Part shown: positions 1-6,930 of the stretch, piece by piece
How the letters are laid out: every line of letters begins with the position of its first letter
Position numbering within the stretch: position 1 is the first letter of the stretch
NCBI GenBank assembly: GCA_949288405.1
Contig: CASEKM010000005.1
Span: 1-18,830, forward strand
Length of the DNA stretch: 18,830 bases
Direction of reading: 5' to 3'
Source: an uncultured bacterium
GTDB lineage: Bacteria > Bacillota > Clostridia > Oscillospirales > Oscillospiraceae
Translations under genes and position numbers: made by a program
The notes under the pieces: generated by a model
Told to the model about the DNA's origin: nothing
The model's database searches: none
What the model saw: the letters and a program-made list of their open reading frames with translations, nothing else

Positions 1-2
1 GG

Positions 3-77
3 AGAGCCTTGCCTCTCTCTGCATACTCCTTCTTTGGCCGCTACATGACCCAAACCCGGCGTATGCTTGACGCATAG
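3..77 (+). CDS. 3' end of an unidentified protein gene (partial)
   Basis: An open frame enters from the left edge and stops at TAG 75-77. The last residues read RALPLSAYSFFGRYMTQ, then TRRMLDA. The other two plus frames also stop nearby, so the choice of frame rests on two things: the plausible amphipathic, basic C-terminus and the hairpins and terminator that follow directly. The stop lies inside a hairpin (56-81). I do not recognise the family, and 24 residues are too few to assign a function. It could be a chance frame. Confidence 0.35.
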   Translation, partial: RALPLSAYSFFGRYMTQTRRMLDA

Positions 78-123
78 CCGGCTTTCTCGACAAGCTGAGG
101 CCGTCTCCTTCGGGCGACGGCCT
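56..123 (+). other. Two consecutive GC-rich hairpins after the partial gene
   Basis: The first hairpin pairs CCGGC-GTATGC with GCATA-GCCGG (56-81). The second pairs AGGCCGTC (98-105) with GACGGCCT (116-123) around a CUUCGG-containing loop. Neither has a T-run. A true terminator follows at 147-196. They may be 3'-UTR structures or part of a small structured RNA. Only the pairing is seen. Confidence 0.4.
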
Positions 124-146
124 TCTCCATGGCACAAGACGGACAA

Positions 147-196
147 GCCGCCCGCAGGAAGAAGCCCTTCGGCTCTGCGGGCGGCTGCTTTTTTAT
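147..196. terminator. Strong intrinsic terminator, probably bidirectional
   Basis: An 11-bp perfect GC-rich stem (147-157 with 175-185) is followed on the plus strand by TGCTTTTTTAT. It ends the plus-strand gene entering from the left. The same stem lies directly after the stop codon (193-195) of the minus-strand GT-C gene, so it probably serves both directions. On the minus strand the downstream T content is only moderate. Confidence 0.85.
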
Positions 197-1749
197 GTAA
201 GACTGTTATTCTTTCGCTGGAACAGGTGGTAATACAGGTGGTCCACCGCCCCGGTACCAGGAACTACCGCGGTCCATTCATAATTGTCTCGGACCGCAGG
301 ATATAAGATGCCTAGTGACTCCTCCTTTGCGATCACCTCCGGCGTAAGTACTGGCTGAGTGCTCTGCAAAACTACATAGTCAGTTTTTCGCTCCAAAATC
401 GTTTGACGCTGACCTTGCAAAATTTCTGGGTGCTGTTGGTTGTCCACATTGGGAACATAGAAATAGTACACCTCCGGTACCAGTCCCAGTTGGTTATAAA
501 AGCCCCGGCTGAGCATTCCGGCCTCCAACAGCGTGGCTTCCTCAAGCGGACCGGACCGAATACGTTCTGCCAACTGTTCTTGACAGGTTGGGGCAGCTCT
601 CCAAAAAACAGGTTTACAGCACAGCATCTGATTCCTCAGCATTGCCGCCAGAAATAAAACCAACAGGATTCTCGCCGCCCCTTTGGGTTTCACGGATGAG
701 ACCATCTGAGATAAAGCCAAAAAACCGTAAAAAGCAGACAGCAGCAGTGGGAGCAGCGTATAGGGCATAACCCGCCCCGCAAACACCGCTGTCCCCAAGG
801 CGGCAAAAGCCGCGAACGGAGGCAGGCATCTGTCGCCCCCCTCCCTCCGCATCAAAACTACGATCCCCACAAAAAATGCCGTCAGAGCAGCCGCCAGTAC
901 CGGCGTGCCGCACACCGTATTCCAGGCTGCGGACCCTGTCCGCCGTACCAGCATCCAAACAGAAGCCGCAGAGCCCCGGGCATAGGAGGCGTTAAAGCAG
1001 AAATAAGCCCGTATATATGCATCTAGACTGTGTGTTGCTCCGGCATACAGGGTATACGGAACCAGACTTCCGCCAAATCCCAGGACACACCAGCCTCCAG
1101 CGCGGACGGCCTGCCCCACTCCGCTCCGAAACAGCCGAAAAAACTCTGGTACCAACAGGCCTGCAAAAAAGAGAGTCAAATTAAACTTCATCTGAAATAC
1201 CGCTCCGGCCAGCGCCCCCACACCGGCCAGCGCTCTCGCTGTCCATCGGTTCTGCTTCCCCTGGACGGCAGACAGCCAGAGTGCTCCGGCCAGGAAGGGA
1301 AGGCAGAACTCTTCCGCGCTCCCACCCCCGTAATCCAAATTTTCCGGCAGGTAGTATACACCAGCAGATAACAGAAACACCGGCATGGCACACACTGCCC
1401 ACAGCGCAGACAGTTCTTCTGTCCCCATCTGCCTCGCTGTGCGGTACAGGGAATACAGCGTTCCGGTCAGGGCAAACACCTGGAACGCAAACACCCCGTA
1501 AAATCCTTCTGGGTGGAGAAGAGCGCCCAGCGCATATAGGATATAGAGCAGCGGACCTTTGTGATCAAATAGGTCCCGGTAGGGAACCACGCCGCGGAGC
1601 AGCCCCCGTCCCATGGTTAAGTAGGTATTGGCATCCGTCCAATCATGCCCCCGATAGAGCGGCGAAGTCCCGGAGCACACCAACAGAAGCCCGGCGGAAA
1701 AGCCCAGCAGCACCAGCGGGACCAGCCACCCCCGGGAACACCGGCCCAT
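193..1749 (-). CDS. GT-C type (GT39/ArnT-like) multi-pass membrane glycosyltransferase
   Basis: This 518-residue membrane protein probably moves a sugar from a polyprenyl-phosphate donor to a cell-envelope acceptor on the outer face of the membrane. The first membrane segment (about residues 8-25) is followed by an extracytoplasmic loop with acidic residues (RGHDWTDAN, 34-41) and the conserved-looking motif VVPYRDLFDHKGP (54-66). About ten further hydrophobic segments follow, then a soluble C-terminal part of about 130 residues. This is the usual plan of GT-C/PMT-like enzymes, whose first-loop Asp is catalytic. The frame is open upstream to 2028, but the ATG at 1749 is the better start: it overlaps the TGA of the upstream GT2 gene (TGATG), and the extra 93 residues are low-complexity and lie inside that gene. 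It is the last gene of the gtrA-GT2-GT-C cassette. The donor and acceptor are unknown. Confidence 0.85.
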   Translation of the reverse strand: MGRCSRGWLVPLVLLGFSAGLLLVCSGTSPLYRGHDWTDANTYLTMGRGLLRGVVPYRDLFDHKGPLLYILYALGALLHPEGFYGVFAFQVFALTGTLYSLYRTARQMGTEELSALWAVCAMPVFLLSAGVYYLPENLDYGGGSAEEFCLPFLAGALWLSAVQGKQNRWTARALAGVGALAGAVFQMKFNLTLFFAGLLVPEFFRLFRSGVGQAVRAGGWCVLGFGGSLVPYTLYAGATHSLDAYIRAYFCFNASYARGSAASVWMLVRRTGSAAWNTVCGTPVLAAALTAFFVGIVVLMRREGGDRCLPPFAAFAALGTAVFAGRVMPYTLLPLLLSAFYGFLALSQMVSSVKPKGAARILLVLFLAAMLRNQMLCCKPVFWRAAPTCQEQLAERIRSGPLEEATLLEAGMLSRGFYNQLGLVPEVYYFYVPNVDNQQHPEILQGQRQTILERKTDYVVLQSTQPVLTPEVIAKEESLGILYPAVRDNYEWTAVVPGTGAVDHLYYHLFQRKNNSLT

Positions 1750-2459
1750 CACCGGCAACAGGCGCGGCCCAGCGCCCACAGTTCTCTCACTGCCCGCAGC
1801 CCAATGGGAATTATTTTCCTCATGTTCAAGCTGTTCGTCCCGCCCTGCCTGGGGTGAAACGTGATGGGGCAAAACCTTCCCCGCCCACCGCTCTTTTTCA
1901 GCAGAATGGCCAGCCATACATTGGTCAGCGGGCAATCCTCCGGGATGCGCTCCATACATTGGGCCAGCGTCTGGGCCCGCACCAACCGAAAAGGTGCGTT
2001 GGCATCCGGCAGCCCCACCTGACAGCACAGAAAAATCGCCGCACGAAGCACCTTAGTCACCAGCCGGCGGCTCCAACCATCCTGCCTGCGGCGTCTATGT
2101 CCAATCTGCCAGTCATAGGCGCGGCGTTCCTCCCACATGGACCAAAATTCCGCCGGATCGGTTTGGCCATCGGAGTCGGTCTGAAAAACATAGTCCGCGC
2201 CACTCCGCAGCGCATACTGATACCCAAAGCGGACAGCCGCCCCATGTCCTCCATTCGGTTTTGTAAGCACCGTCAGCTTGGGCATTTGACTTCGAAGGCG
2301 CTCCAGCAGCTCTGGTGTCTCATCGGTGCTGCCATCATCTACCACGACCAGGCGGCTGTCCGGCCCCGTCCACGTCACAACCGGGTACCAGCTTGTCAGC
2401 ACCTGTTCCAAATTGGCCGCTTCATTATAAGCGGGCATGACCAAGATCAGGCAATCCAC
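1749..2459 (-). CDS. GT2 family glycosyltransferase (polyprenyl-phosphate sugar transferase, DPM1/GtrB-like)
   Basis: A 236-residue soluble GT-A fold enzyme that should load a nucleotide-activated sugar onto polyprenyl phosphate at the cytoplasmic face. Visible motifs are MPAYNEAANL (8-17), VVVDDGSTDET (38-48), the metal/donor DxD region TDSDGQTDP (94-102), and DANAPFRLVRA (152-162), which matches the C-terminal region of dolichol-phosphate-mannose-synthase-like GT2 enzymes. There are no membrane segments after the catalytic domain, unlike classical GtrB, which has two. The start is GTG at 2459, with an AGGGGG-type ribosome site about 9 nt upstream. It overlaps the gtrA-like 3' end by 35 bp, and its stop overlaps the next ATG by 1 bp, so the three genes are surely co-transcribed. 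Sugar specificity cannot be read from the sequence. Confidence 0.9.
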   Translation of the reverse strand: MDCLILVMPAYNEAANLEQVLTSWYPVVTWTGPDSRLVVVDDGSTDETPELLERLRSQMPKLTVLTKPNGGHGAAVRFGYQYALRSGADYVFQTDSDGQTDPAEFWSMWEERRAYDWQIGHRRRRQDGWSRRLVTKVLRAAIFLCCQVGLPDANAPFRLVRAQTLAQCMERIPEDCPLTNVWLAILLKKSGGRGRFCPITFHPRQGGTNSLNMRKIIPIGLRAVRELWALGRACCR

Positions 2460-2886
2460 AACATGCTTCCCCCTCTCTGCACCGGCGGCTGTTCTGCTCT
2501 GCTTGAAACGTCAGATGCCGGTTCAAGCAGAATTGAAGCGCGGCAGAGCCCCCCGCCGCCCCTAGTTTATTCAGCCACAAGGGCACCCCCAGCTGAACTC
2601 CGCCCCACAGCGCCATTTGGGATAAAAGCAGCCCACTGACGCCCACTGCATAAAACCGAAGGAAACGGACAGCCAGGCGGTCTCTTTGCCGGAACGTAAA
2701 CCGGCGGTGCAGAAAGAACCCGCAGAGGATCCCCAGGTGAATGCTGAGCAAATTTGATAAATAGGGATCTTGTCCCCATAATCCGCAAAGGAGCGTAAAT
2801 ACCGCCCCATCCAGCCCGGTGCAAAACAGTCCTACCATTCCATACCGCAGGCCTTGAGCTGCCAGCTCTGTTCTTAGTCGGTGCAC
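2425..2886 (-). CDS. gtrA: GtrA family membrane protein (putative lipid-linked sugar flippase)
   Basis: A small four-helix membrane protein, 153 residues from the GTG start. Hydrophobic segments lie at about 14-33, 42-60, 75-97 and 104-121. The two halves carry matching motifs, FFLHRRFTF (57-65) and FCLNRHLTF (119-127), typical of GtrA-like proteins, which are thought to flip undecaprenyl-phosphate sugars or support their transfer. I chose GTG 2886 because GGAGGG (2899-2894) sits 7 nt upstream. The in-frame ATGs at 2901 and 2943 have no ribosome site and add only polar residues. The C-terminal 12 codons overlap the GT2 gene in another frame. It is first in the cassette and probably hands its product to the GT-C enzyme encoded last. 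I see no convincing promoter between it and 3060. Confidence 0.8.
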   Translation of the reverse strand: MHRLRTELAAQGLRYGMVGLFCTGLDGAVFTLLCGLWGQDPYLSNLLSIHLGILCGFFLHRRFTFRQRDRLAVRFLRFYAVGVSGLLLSQMALWGGVQLGVPLWLNKLGAAGGSAALQFCLNRHLTFQAEQNSRRCREGEACCGLPDLGHARL

Positions 2887-3044
2887 ACTGTATCCCTCCA
2901 TGTTTTCAGTTTTTCTATTACAGCACACGACTAAGGCCCGCATTTTGCGGCAGATCGTTCAAGCAAATCGGATCTTTTTTCTATCTCCACCAAGCATTCT
3001 CCCCACATCCCCGGAAAATTTAATGAATTTTTTATTCTTTCTTT

Positions 3045-3073
3045 TTGGAAAGCTAATGCTCCGGCGGTAAGAT
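3045..3073 (+). promoter_or_regulatory. Probable sigma-A promoter of the macA-macB operon
   Basis: TTGGAA (3045-3050) and TAAGAT (3068-3073) are separated by 17 bp, in an AT-rich stretch unlike the flanking coding DNA. The expected start near 3080 leaves a leader of about 65 nt that contains the hairpin at 3089-3116. Confidence 0.5.
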
Positions 3074-3088
3074 GGAGCCGAAATACCT

Positions 3089-3116
3089 CAGGCGCGCTCC
3101 CCGCGGGGCGCGCCTG
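3089..3116 (+). repeat. GC-rich perfect hairpin in the macA leader
   Basis: CAGGCGCGC (3089-3097) pairs perfectly with GCGCGCCTG (3108-3116), and the stem can extend inward through G-U and G-C pairs. There is no T-run, so it is not a standard terminator. It lies 15 nt before the ribosome site AAAGGAG (3131-3137). It may stabilise the mRNA or be an interspersed palindrome. Confidence 0.5.
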
Positions 3117-3145
3117 CAACCTGGGTACATAAAGGAGTCAACGCT

Positions 3146-4792
3146 ATGGAACAGACGCAGACAATCCCCGAGGCGGTCCCCGCCCCATCCCCCGGCGCAG
3201 AACAGGCCTCCGCCCCCCTGTGGCCGGGGCCGAAGAAGCGCCCCAAGTGGAAAAAACGGCTGGCGATCGCCCTGGTGCCGGTAGCTCTGGCCCTGTGGGT
3301 GGTGGTCCGCCCCATGCTGGCCGGCCCCGCCGCGGCCGCCGGTCTGTATCAGGCCGCCCAGGTCCAGCGCCAGGACCTGACGGTGGCCGTGTCCGGCTCG
3401 GGCACGGTCACCCCCATCGAGTCCTACCAGGTGTCGTCCCTGGTGACCGGGAAGATCCTGGAGTCCCCCTTTGAGGACGGGGACCAGGTGGAGCAGGACC
3501 AGCTCCTCTACCGCATCGACCCGGGCAGCGCCCAGACCGCCCTCCAGCAGGCCCAGCTGTCGGTGCAGCAGGCCCAGATGAACTACGACACCCTGGCCGG
3601 CAGCCTCCAGGTGAAGGCCATCGGCGGCGGGGTGGTCCAGACCCTCCACGTCCAGGAGGGGGACCTGGTTTCCGCCGGAACGGCCATCGCCGACATCTCC
3701 GACACCTCCACCATGACCCTCACGGTGCCCTTCCAGGCTGGCGACGCCGCTCGCATCTCCGTGGGCCAGGCGGCCCAGGTCACCCTGTCCGGCACCCTGG
3801 AGACCCTGACCGGCACGGTGGAGTCGGTGGCCTCCGCCGACCAGGTGGGCAGCGGCGGCGCTCTGGTGCGGCAGGTGAAGATCCGCCTCACCAACCCCGG
3901 GGCCCTCACCGACGCCACCGCCGCCACCGCCCGGGTGGGCAGCTACGCCTGCGCGGCCGGCGGAACCCTCTCCCCCCGGCTGCGGCAGACCATCACCGCC
4001 GCCGCCAGCGGGGAGATCACCAACCTGAACGTGTCCGTGGGCAGCCGGGTGTCCGCCGGGGCGGTGCTGGCCACCATCGGGGGCGAGTCCGCGGAGAACT
4101 CCCTGGCCGACGCCGCCCTGGCCGTCCAGAACGCCCAGCTCTCCCTCCAGAGCGCCCAGCAGGCCCTGGACAGCTACACCATCACCTCCCCCATCTCGGG
4201 TACCGTCATTGAGAAGAACCTGAAGGCCGGGGACCAGCTCAACGGGGGCGACTCGGGGGCCATGGCGGTCATCTACGACCTGAGCCAGCTGGAGCTGCAG
4301 ATGGACGTGAGCGAGCTGGACATCGGCCAGATCCAGCCGGGGCAGACGGTGGAGATCACTGCCGAGGCCCTGCCCGGCCAGACCTTCACCGGGGTGGTGG
4401 AAAAGGTGAGCGTCAACGGCACCACCACCGACGGCTTTACCACCTACCCGGTGACCATCCTCCTGTCGGAGTACGGGGACCTGAACCCCGGCATGAACGT
4501 GTCCGCCGACATCATCGTGGAGCGGGCAGAGAAGGCCCTGTGCGTGCCCGCCGAAGCGGTGAACAGCGATGGCACCGTGCTGGTGGCTGGGGAGGGGGCC
4601 TTTGCCGAGGACGGCGTGACCATCGCCGACCCCTCCAAAATCGAGAGCCGCCCGGTGACCCTGGGCCGGGGGAACCAGGATTATGTGGAGATCACCTCCG
4701 GCCTGGAGGAGGGGGAGACCGTCCTCCTGCCCATCCAGTCCACCGGCGGTATGCCCTCTGACGGTTCTGCCGCAGTTGCAGCAGCGGGGTGA
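3146..4792 (+). CDS. MacA/HlyD-like ABC-exporter adaptor (membrane fusion protein) with duplicated core
   Basis: A 548-residue extracytoplasmic adaptor that links the ABC exporter encoded next to its substrate or the cell wall. It has a Pro/Ala-rich cytoplasmic start, a basic patch KKRPKWKKR (30-38), one membrane anchor (about 39-58), then barrel-sandwich/lipoyl-like and helical-hairpin segments. The core occurs twice. Copy 1 has SLVTGKILES...GDQV, an Ala/Gln-rich hairpin (128-150) and VVQTLHVQEGDLV (163-175). Copy 2 has AAASGEITNLNVSVGSRV (285-302), a hairpin at 317-342 and SGTVIEKNLKAGDQL (351-365). A beta-barrel (380-460) and a membrane-proximal domain (465-530) follow. Typical MacA/YknX adaptors are roughly 370-400 residues, so this one is long. 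The start ATG has AAAGGAG 8 nt upstream. It is first in the operon, 4 bp before the ATPase gene. The substrate is unknown. Confidence 0.88.
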   Translation: MEQTQTIPEAVPAPSPGAEQASAPLWPGPKKRPKWKKRLAIALVPVALALWVVVRPMLAGPAAAAGLYQAAQVQRQDLTVAVSGSGTVTPIESYQVSSLVTGKILESPFEDGDQVEQDQLLYRIDPGSAQTALQQAQLSVQQAQMNYDTLAGSLQVKAIGGGVVQTLHVQEGDLVSAGTAIADISDTSTMTLTVPFQAGDAARISVGQAAQVTLSGTLETLTGTVESVASADQVGSGGALVRQVKIRLTNPGALTDATAATARVGSYACAAGGTLSPRLRQTITAAASGEITNLNVSVGSRVSAGAVLATIGGESAENSLADAALAVQNAQLSLQSAQQALDSYTITSPISGTVIEKNLKAGDQLNGGDSGAMAVIYDLSQLELQMDVSELDIGQIQPGQTVEITAEALPGQTFTGVVEKVSVNGTTTDGFTTYPVTILLSEYGDLNPGMNVSADIIVERAEKALCVPAEAVNSDGTVLVAGEGAFAEDGVTIADPSKIESRPVTLGRGNQDYVEITSGLEEGETVLLPIQSTGGMPSDGSAAVAAAG

Positions 4793-4796
4793 GGGT

Positions 4797-5549
4797 ATGG
4801 CCCATCTGATTGAATTACGGAACGTGTATAAGATCTACCCCATGGGAGACGAGGCGGTCCACGCCCTGGACGGGGTGAGCCTCACCATCGACCAGGGGGA
4901 GTTCGTGGCCATCGTGGGCTCCTCCGGCTCTGGCAAGTCCACCGCCATGAACATCATCGGCTGTCTGGACGTGCCCACCTCGGGCACTTACCACCTGGGG
5001 GGCGTGGATGTGTCCACCATGGACGACGACCAGCAGGCGGAGATCCGCAACAAGATGCTGGGGTTCATCTTCCAGCAGTACAACCTGATCCCCAAGCTCA
5101 CCGTACTGGAGAACGTGGAGCTCCCCCTGCTGTACGCCGGGGTGCCCTCCGCCGAGCGGCGGGAGCGGGCGGTCCGGGCCCTGGGCCGGGTGGGGCTGGA
5201 GAGCAAGCAGAAGAACCTGCCCTCCCAGCTCTCCGGCGGCCAGCAGCAGCGGGTGTCCATTGCCCGGGCTCTGGCGGGGAATCCCTCGGTGATCCTGGCC
5301 GACGAGCCCACCGGAGCCCTGGACTCCCGCACCGGCCGGGAGGTGCTGGGTTTCCTCAAGAAGCTCAACCGGGAGGGGGACACGGTGGTTCTCATTACCC
5401 ACGACAACTCCATCGCGGTGAAGGCCGACCGGATCATCCGCCTTCAGGACGGCAAAATCATCTACGACGGGGACGCCCACGACCCCCGGGCGGTGGTACA
5501 GCCCGGCGAGGCCGGGGAAGAGGATGAGGAACAGGAGGTGGGGGCATGA
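4797..5549 (+). CDS. ABC transporter ATP-binding protein, MacB/LolD type
   Basis: This 250-residue nucleotide-binding subunit powers the exporter. All hallmarks are intact: Walker A GSSGSGKST (41-49), Q-loop FQQYN (92-96), signature LSGGQQQR (145-152), Walker B VILADE (165-170) with D-loop ALD, and switch His202 (ITHD). The closest type is the MacB/LolD/YknY group, recognisable from the IGCLDVPTSG and NLIPKLTVLENVELPLLYAG stretches. The acidic tail (GEAGEEDEEQEVGA) is short and variable. An in-frame extension reaches 4683 but overlaps the adaptor gene. ATG 4797, just after the adaptor stop and a GGTGAGGG ribosome site, gives the normal N-terminus MAHLIELRNVYKIY. The 3' end overlaps the permease start by ATGA. 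Confidence 0.95.
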   Translation: MAHLIELRNVYKIYPMGDEAVHALDGVSLTIDQGEFVAIVGSSGSGKSTAMNIIGCLDVPTSGTYHLGGVDVSTMDDDQQAEIRNKMLGFIFQQYNLIPKLTVLENVELPLLYAGVPSAERRERAVRALGRVGLESKQKNLPSQLSGGQQQRVSIARALAGNPSVILADEPTGALDSRTGREVLGFLKKLNREGDTVVLITHDNSIAVKADRIIRLQDGKIIYDGDAHDPRAVVQPGEAGEEDEEQEVGA

Positions 5550-6802
5550 ACGCAGGACAGTCCTTCCGTCTGGCCATCAAGGCCCTGACCACCAGCAAGA
5601 TGCGCTCCCTGCTCACCATGCTGGGCATTATCATCGGCGTGGCCTCGGTCATCGTCATCCTGGCCCTGGGCAACGGGGTCCAGGGGATGATCGACGAACA
5701 GGTGGATAAGCTGGGCATCAATATGATGCAGACCTACGTATGGGGCCGGGGAGACGGCTCCACCATGGATCTGGATCCCTCGGACATGTACGACCTGGTG
5801 GAGGCCAACTCGGACGTGCTCACCGGCGTGTCCCCCTATGTCTCCTTCCAGGCCACCCTGCGCCACGGGGACCAGAAATTTGACCAGACCCAGCTCTACG
5901 GAGTCAGCGAGGTCATGTTTAACAACAATACTCAGTCCACCATTGACGGAGGGCAGAAGCTGACCCAGGGGCGGTTTCTCTCCTACCTGGATGTAGAGCG
6001 GCGGCAGAACGTGTGCGTCATCGGGGCCTACCTGGCCCAGGAGGCCTTCGGCGGCGGCGAGCAAGCTCTGGGGCAGGCACTGTCCATCAACGGCACCTCC
6101 TACACGGTCATTGGGGTGCTGGACCGGCTGAACACCACCACAGAGATGGCCGCAGGGGGCTCGGACGACCAGATTTACATCCCCTATGAGAACGCCCTGC
6201 AGATCATGGGGGCCCGGTATGTGACCCTCTATGTGTTCACCAGCACCTCCGGAGAGACGGCCGCCCAGGCCAAAGCCATCATCGACGGCATGCTCTACGA
6301 CCACTTCCAGGGGGACGAGGACGCCTACTATACCACGACCATGGAGGAGCAGGCCAACCTCATCAACGCCATGATGGGGGTGGTCATGGGGGTGCTGGTG
6401 GCCATCGCCGCTATCTCCCTGCTGGTGGGCGGCATCGGTATTATGAACATCATGCTGGTGTCGGTCACCGAGCGCACCCGGGAGATCGGCATCCGGAAGT
6501 CCCTGGGGGCCAAGCGGCGGGATATCCGCAGCCAGTTCGTCATCGAGGCGGGGACCACCTCCGCCATCGGCGGGCTGCTGGGCATCGCTCTGGGCTGCCT
6601 GCTGGCCATGGGAGTGGGTTCTCTCATTGGGGCCATGCTCACCTCCCAGATGGGGGGCGGGGCCACCTTCTCCGCCACTCCCACCCTGGGGGCGGTGGCC
6701 ATCAGCTTCGGGGTGTCCGTGGGCATCGGCGTGCTGTTCGGATACCTGCCCGCCAATAAGGCGGCCAAACTCAACCCCATCGACGCGCTGCGGTATGATT
6801 GA
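5546..6802 (+). CDS. MacB-type ABC exporter permease (FtsX domain)
   Basis: A 418-residue permease. It has the standard MacB layout: cytoplasmic start, TM1 (about 25-44), a large extracytoplasmic MacB_PCD domain (about 48-275), then three TM helices (about 276-298, 335-360 and 380-402). Diagnostic motifs are KMRSLLTMLGIIIGVASVI (18-36), GGIGIMNIMLVSVTERTREI (295-314) followed by GIRKSLGAKRRDI, and the C-terminal PANKAAKLNPIDALRYD. MacB-like pumps act by mechanotransmission and move peptides, antibiotics or lipids across the envelope. In Firmicutes, relatives such as YknXYZ serve toxin or peptide defence. Start and upstream stop overlap as ATGA, so the two subunits are translationally coupled. 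No terminator follows; a repeat element begins 32 bp downstream. Confidence 0.95.
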   Translation: MNAGQSFRLAIKALTTSKMRSLLTMLGIIIGVASVIVILALGNGVQGMIDEQVDKLGINMMQTYVWGRGDGSTMDLDPSDMYDLVEANSDVLTGVSPYVSFQATLRHGDQKFDQTQLYGVSEVMFNNNTQSTIDGGQKLTQGRFLSYLDVERRQNVCVIGAYLAQEAFGGGEQALGQALSINGTSYTVIGVLDRLNTTTEMAAGGSDDQIYIPYENALQIMGARYVTLYVFTSTSGETAAQAKAIIDGMLYDHFQGDEDAYYTTTMEEQANLINAMMGVVMGVLVAIAAISLLVGGIGIMNIMLVSVTERTREIGIRKSLGAKRRDIRSQFVIEAGTTSAIGGLLGIALGCLLAMGVGSLIGAMLTSQMGGGATFSATPTLGAVAISFGVSVGIGVLFGYLPANKAAKLNPIDALRYD

Positions 6803-6834
6803 TTTTCCGCCTGTGCGGCAGCCGCATTTCATTT

Positions 6835-6904
6835 TGTAGGGGCGGATACCATCCGCCCGCACTGAAGTACGGACTAGTTCGGGCGGCTCATAGCCGCCCC
6901 TACA
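6835..6904. repeat. Bipartite palindromic interspersed repeat (REP/BIME-like)
   Basis: The 70-bp element begins TGTAGGGGCGG and ends CCGCCCCTACA, so its ends are inverted copies. Inside are two separate perfect hairpins of 8 bp with 3-nt loops: GGGCGGAT-ACC-ATCCGCCC (6840-6858) and GGGCGGCT-CAT-AGCCGCCC (6881-6899). The same GTAGGGGC/GCCCCTAC signature recurs many times at 14594-15063. It sits in the 128-bp gap between the exporter permease and the SLH protein, where it may limit read-through or protect the upstream mRNA. Confidence 0.8.
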
Positions 6905-6930
6905 TCCACATAAAAAGGAGCTGCAGATTG

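Noticed and set aside
1752..2028. N-terminal extension of the GT-C gene to 2028
   Set aside because: It lies entirely within the GT2 gene, reads as low-complexity, and is not needed: ATG 1749 overlaps the GT2 stop and begins the first membrane helix.
1281..2639. 452-aa plus-strand open frame opposite the sugar-transfer genes
   Set aside because: It is antisense to two clearly recognisable glycosyltransferase genes. Its product is Pro/Arg/His-rich with no domain and no ribosome site.
2931..3119. 62-aa minus-strand frame between the divergent operons
   Set aside because: It starts inside the leader hairpin, has no ribosome site or recognisable feature, and overlaps the promoter region.
5462..6862. 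466-aa minus-strand open frame opposite the permease
   Set aside because: A His/Gly/Asp-rich antisense shadow of the MacB permease, with no motif.
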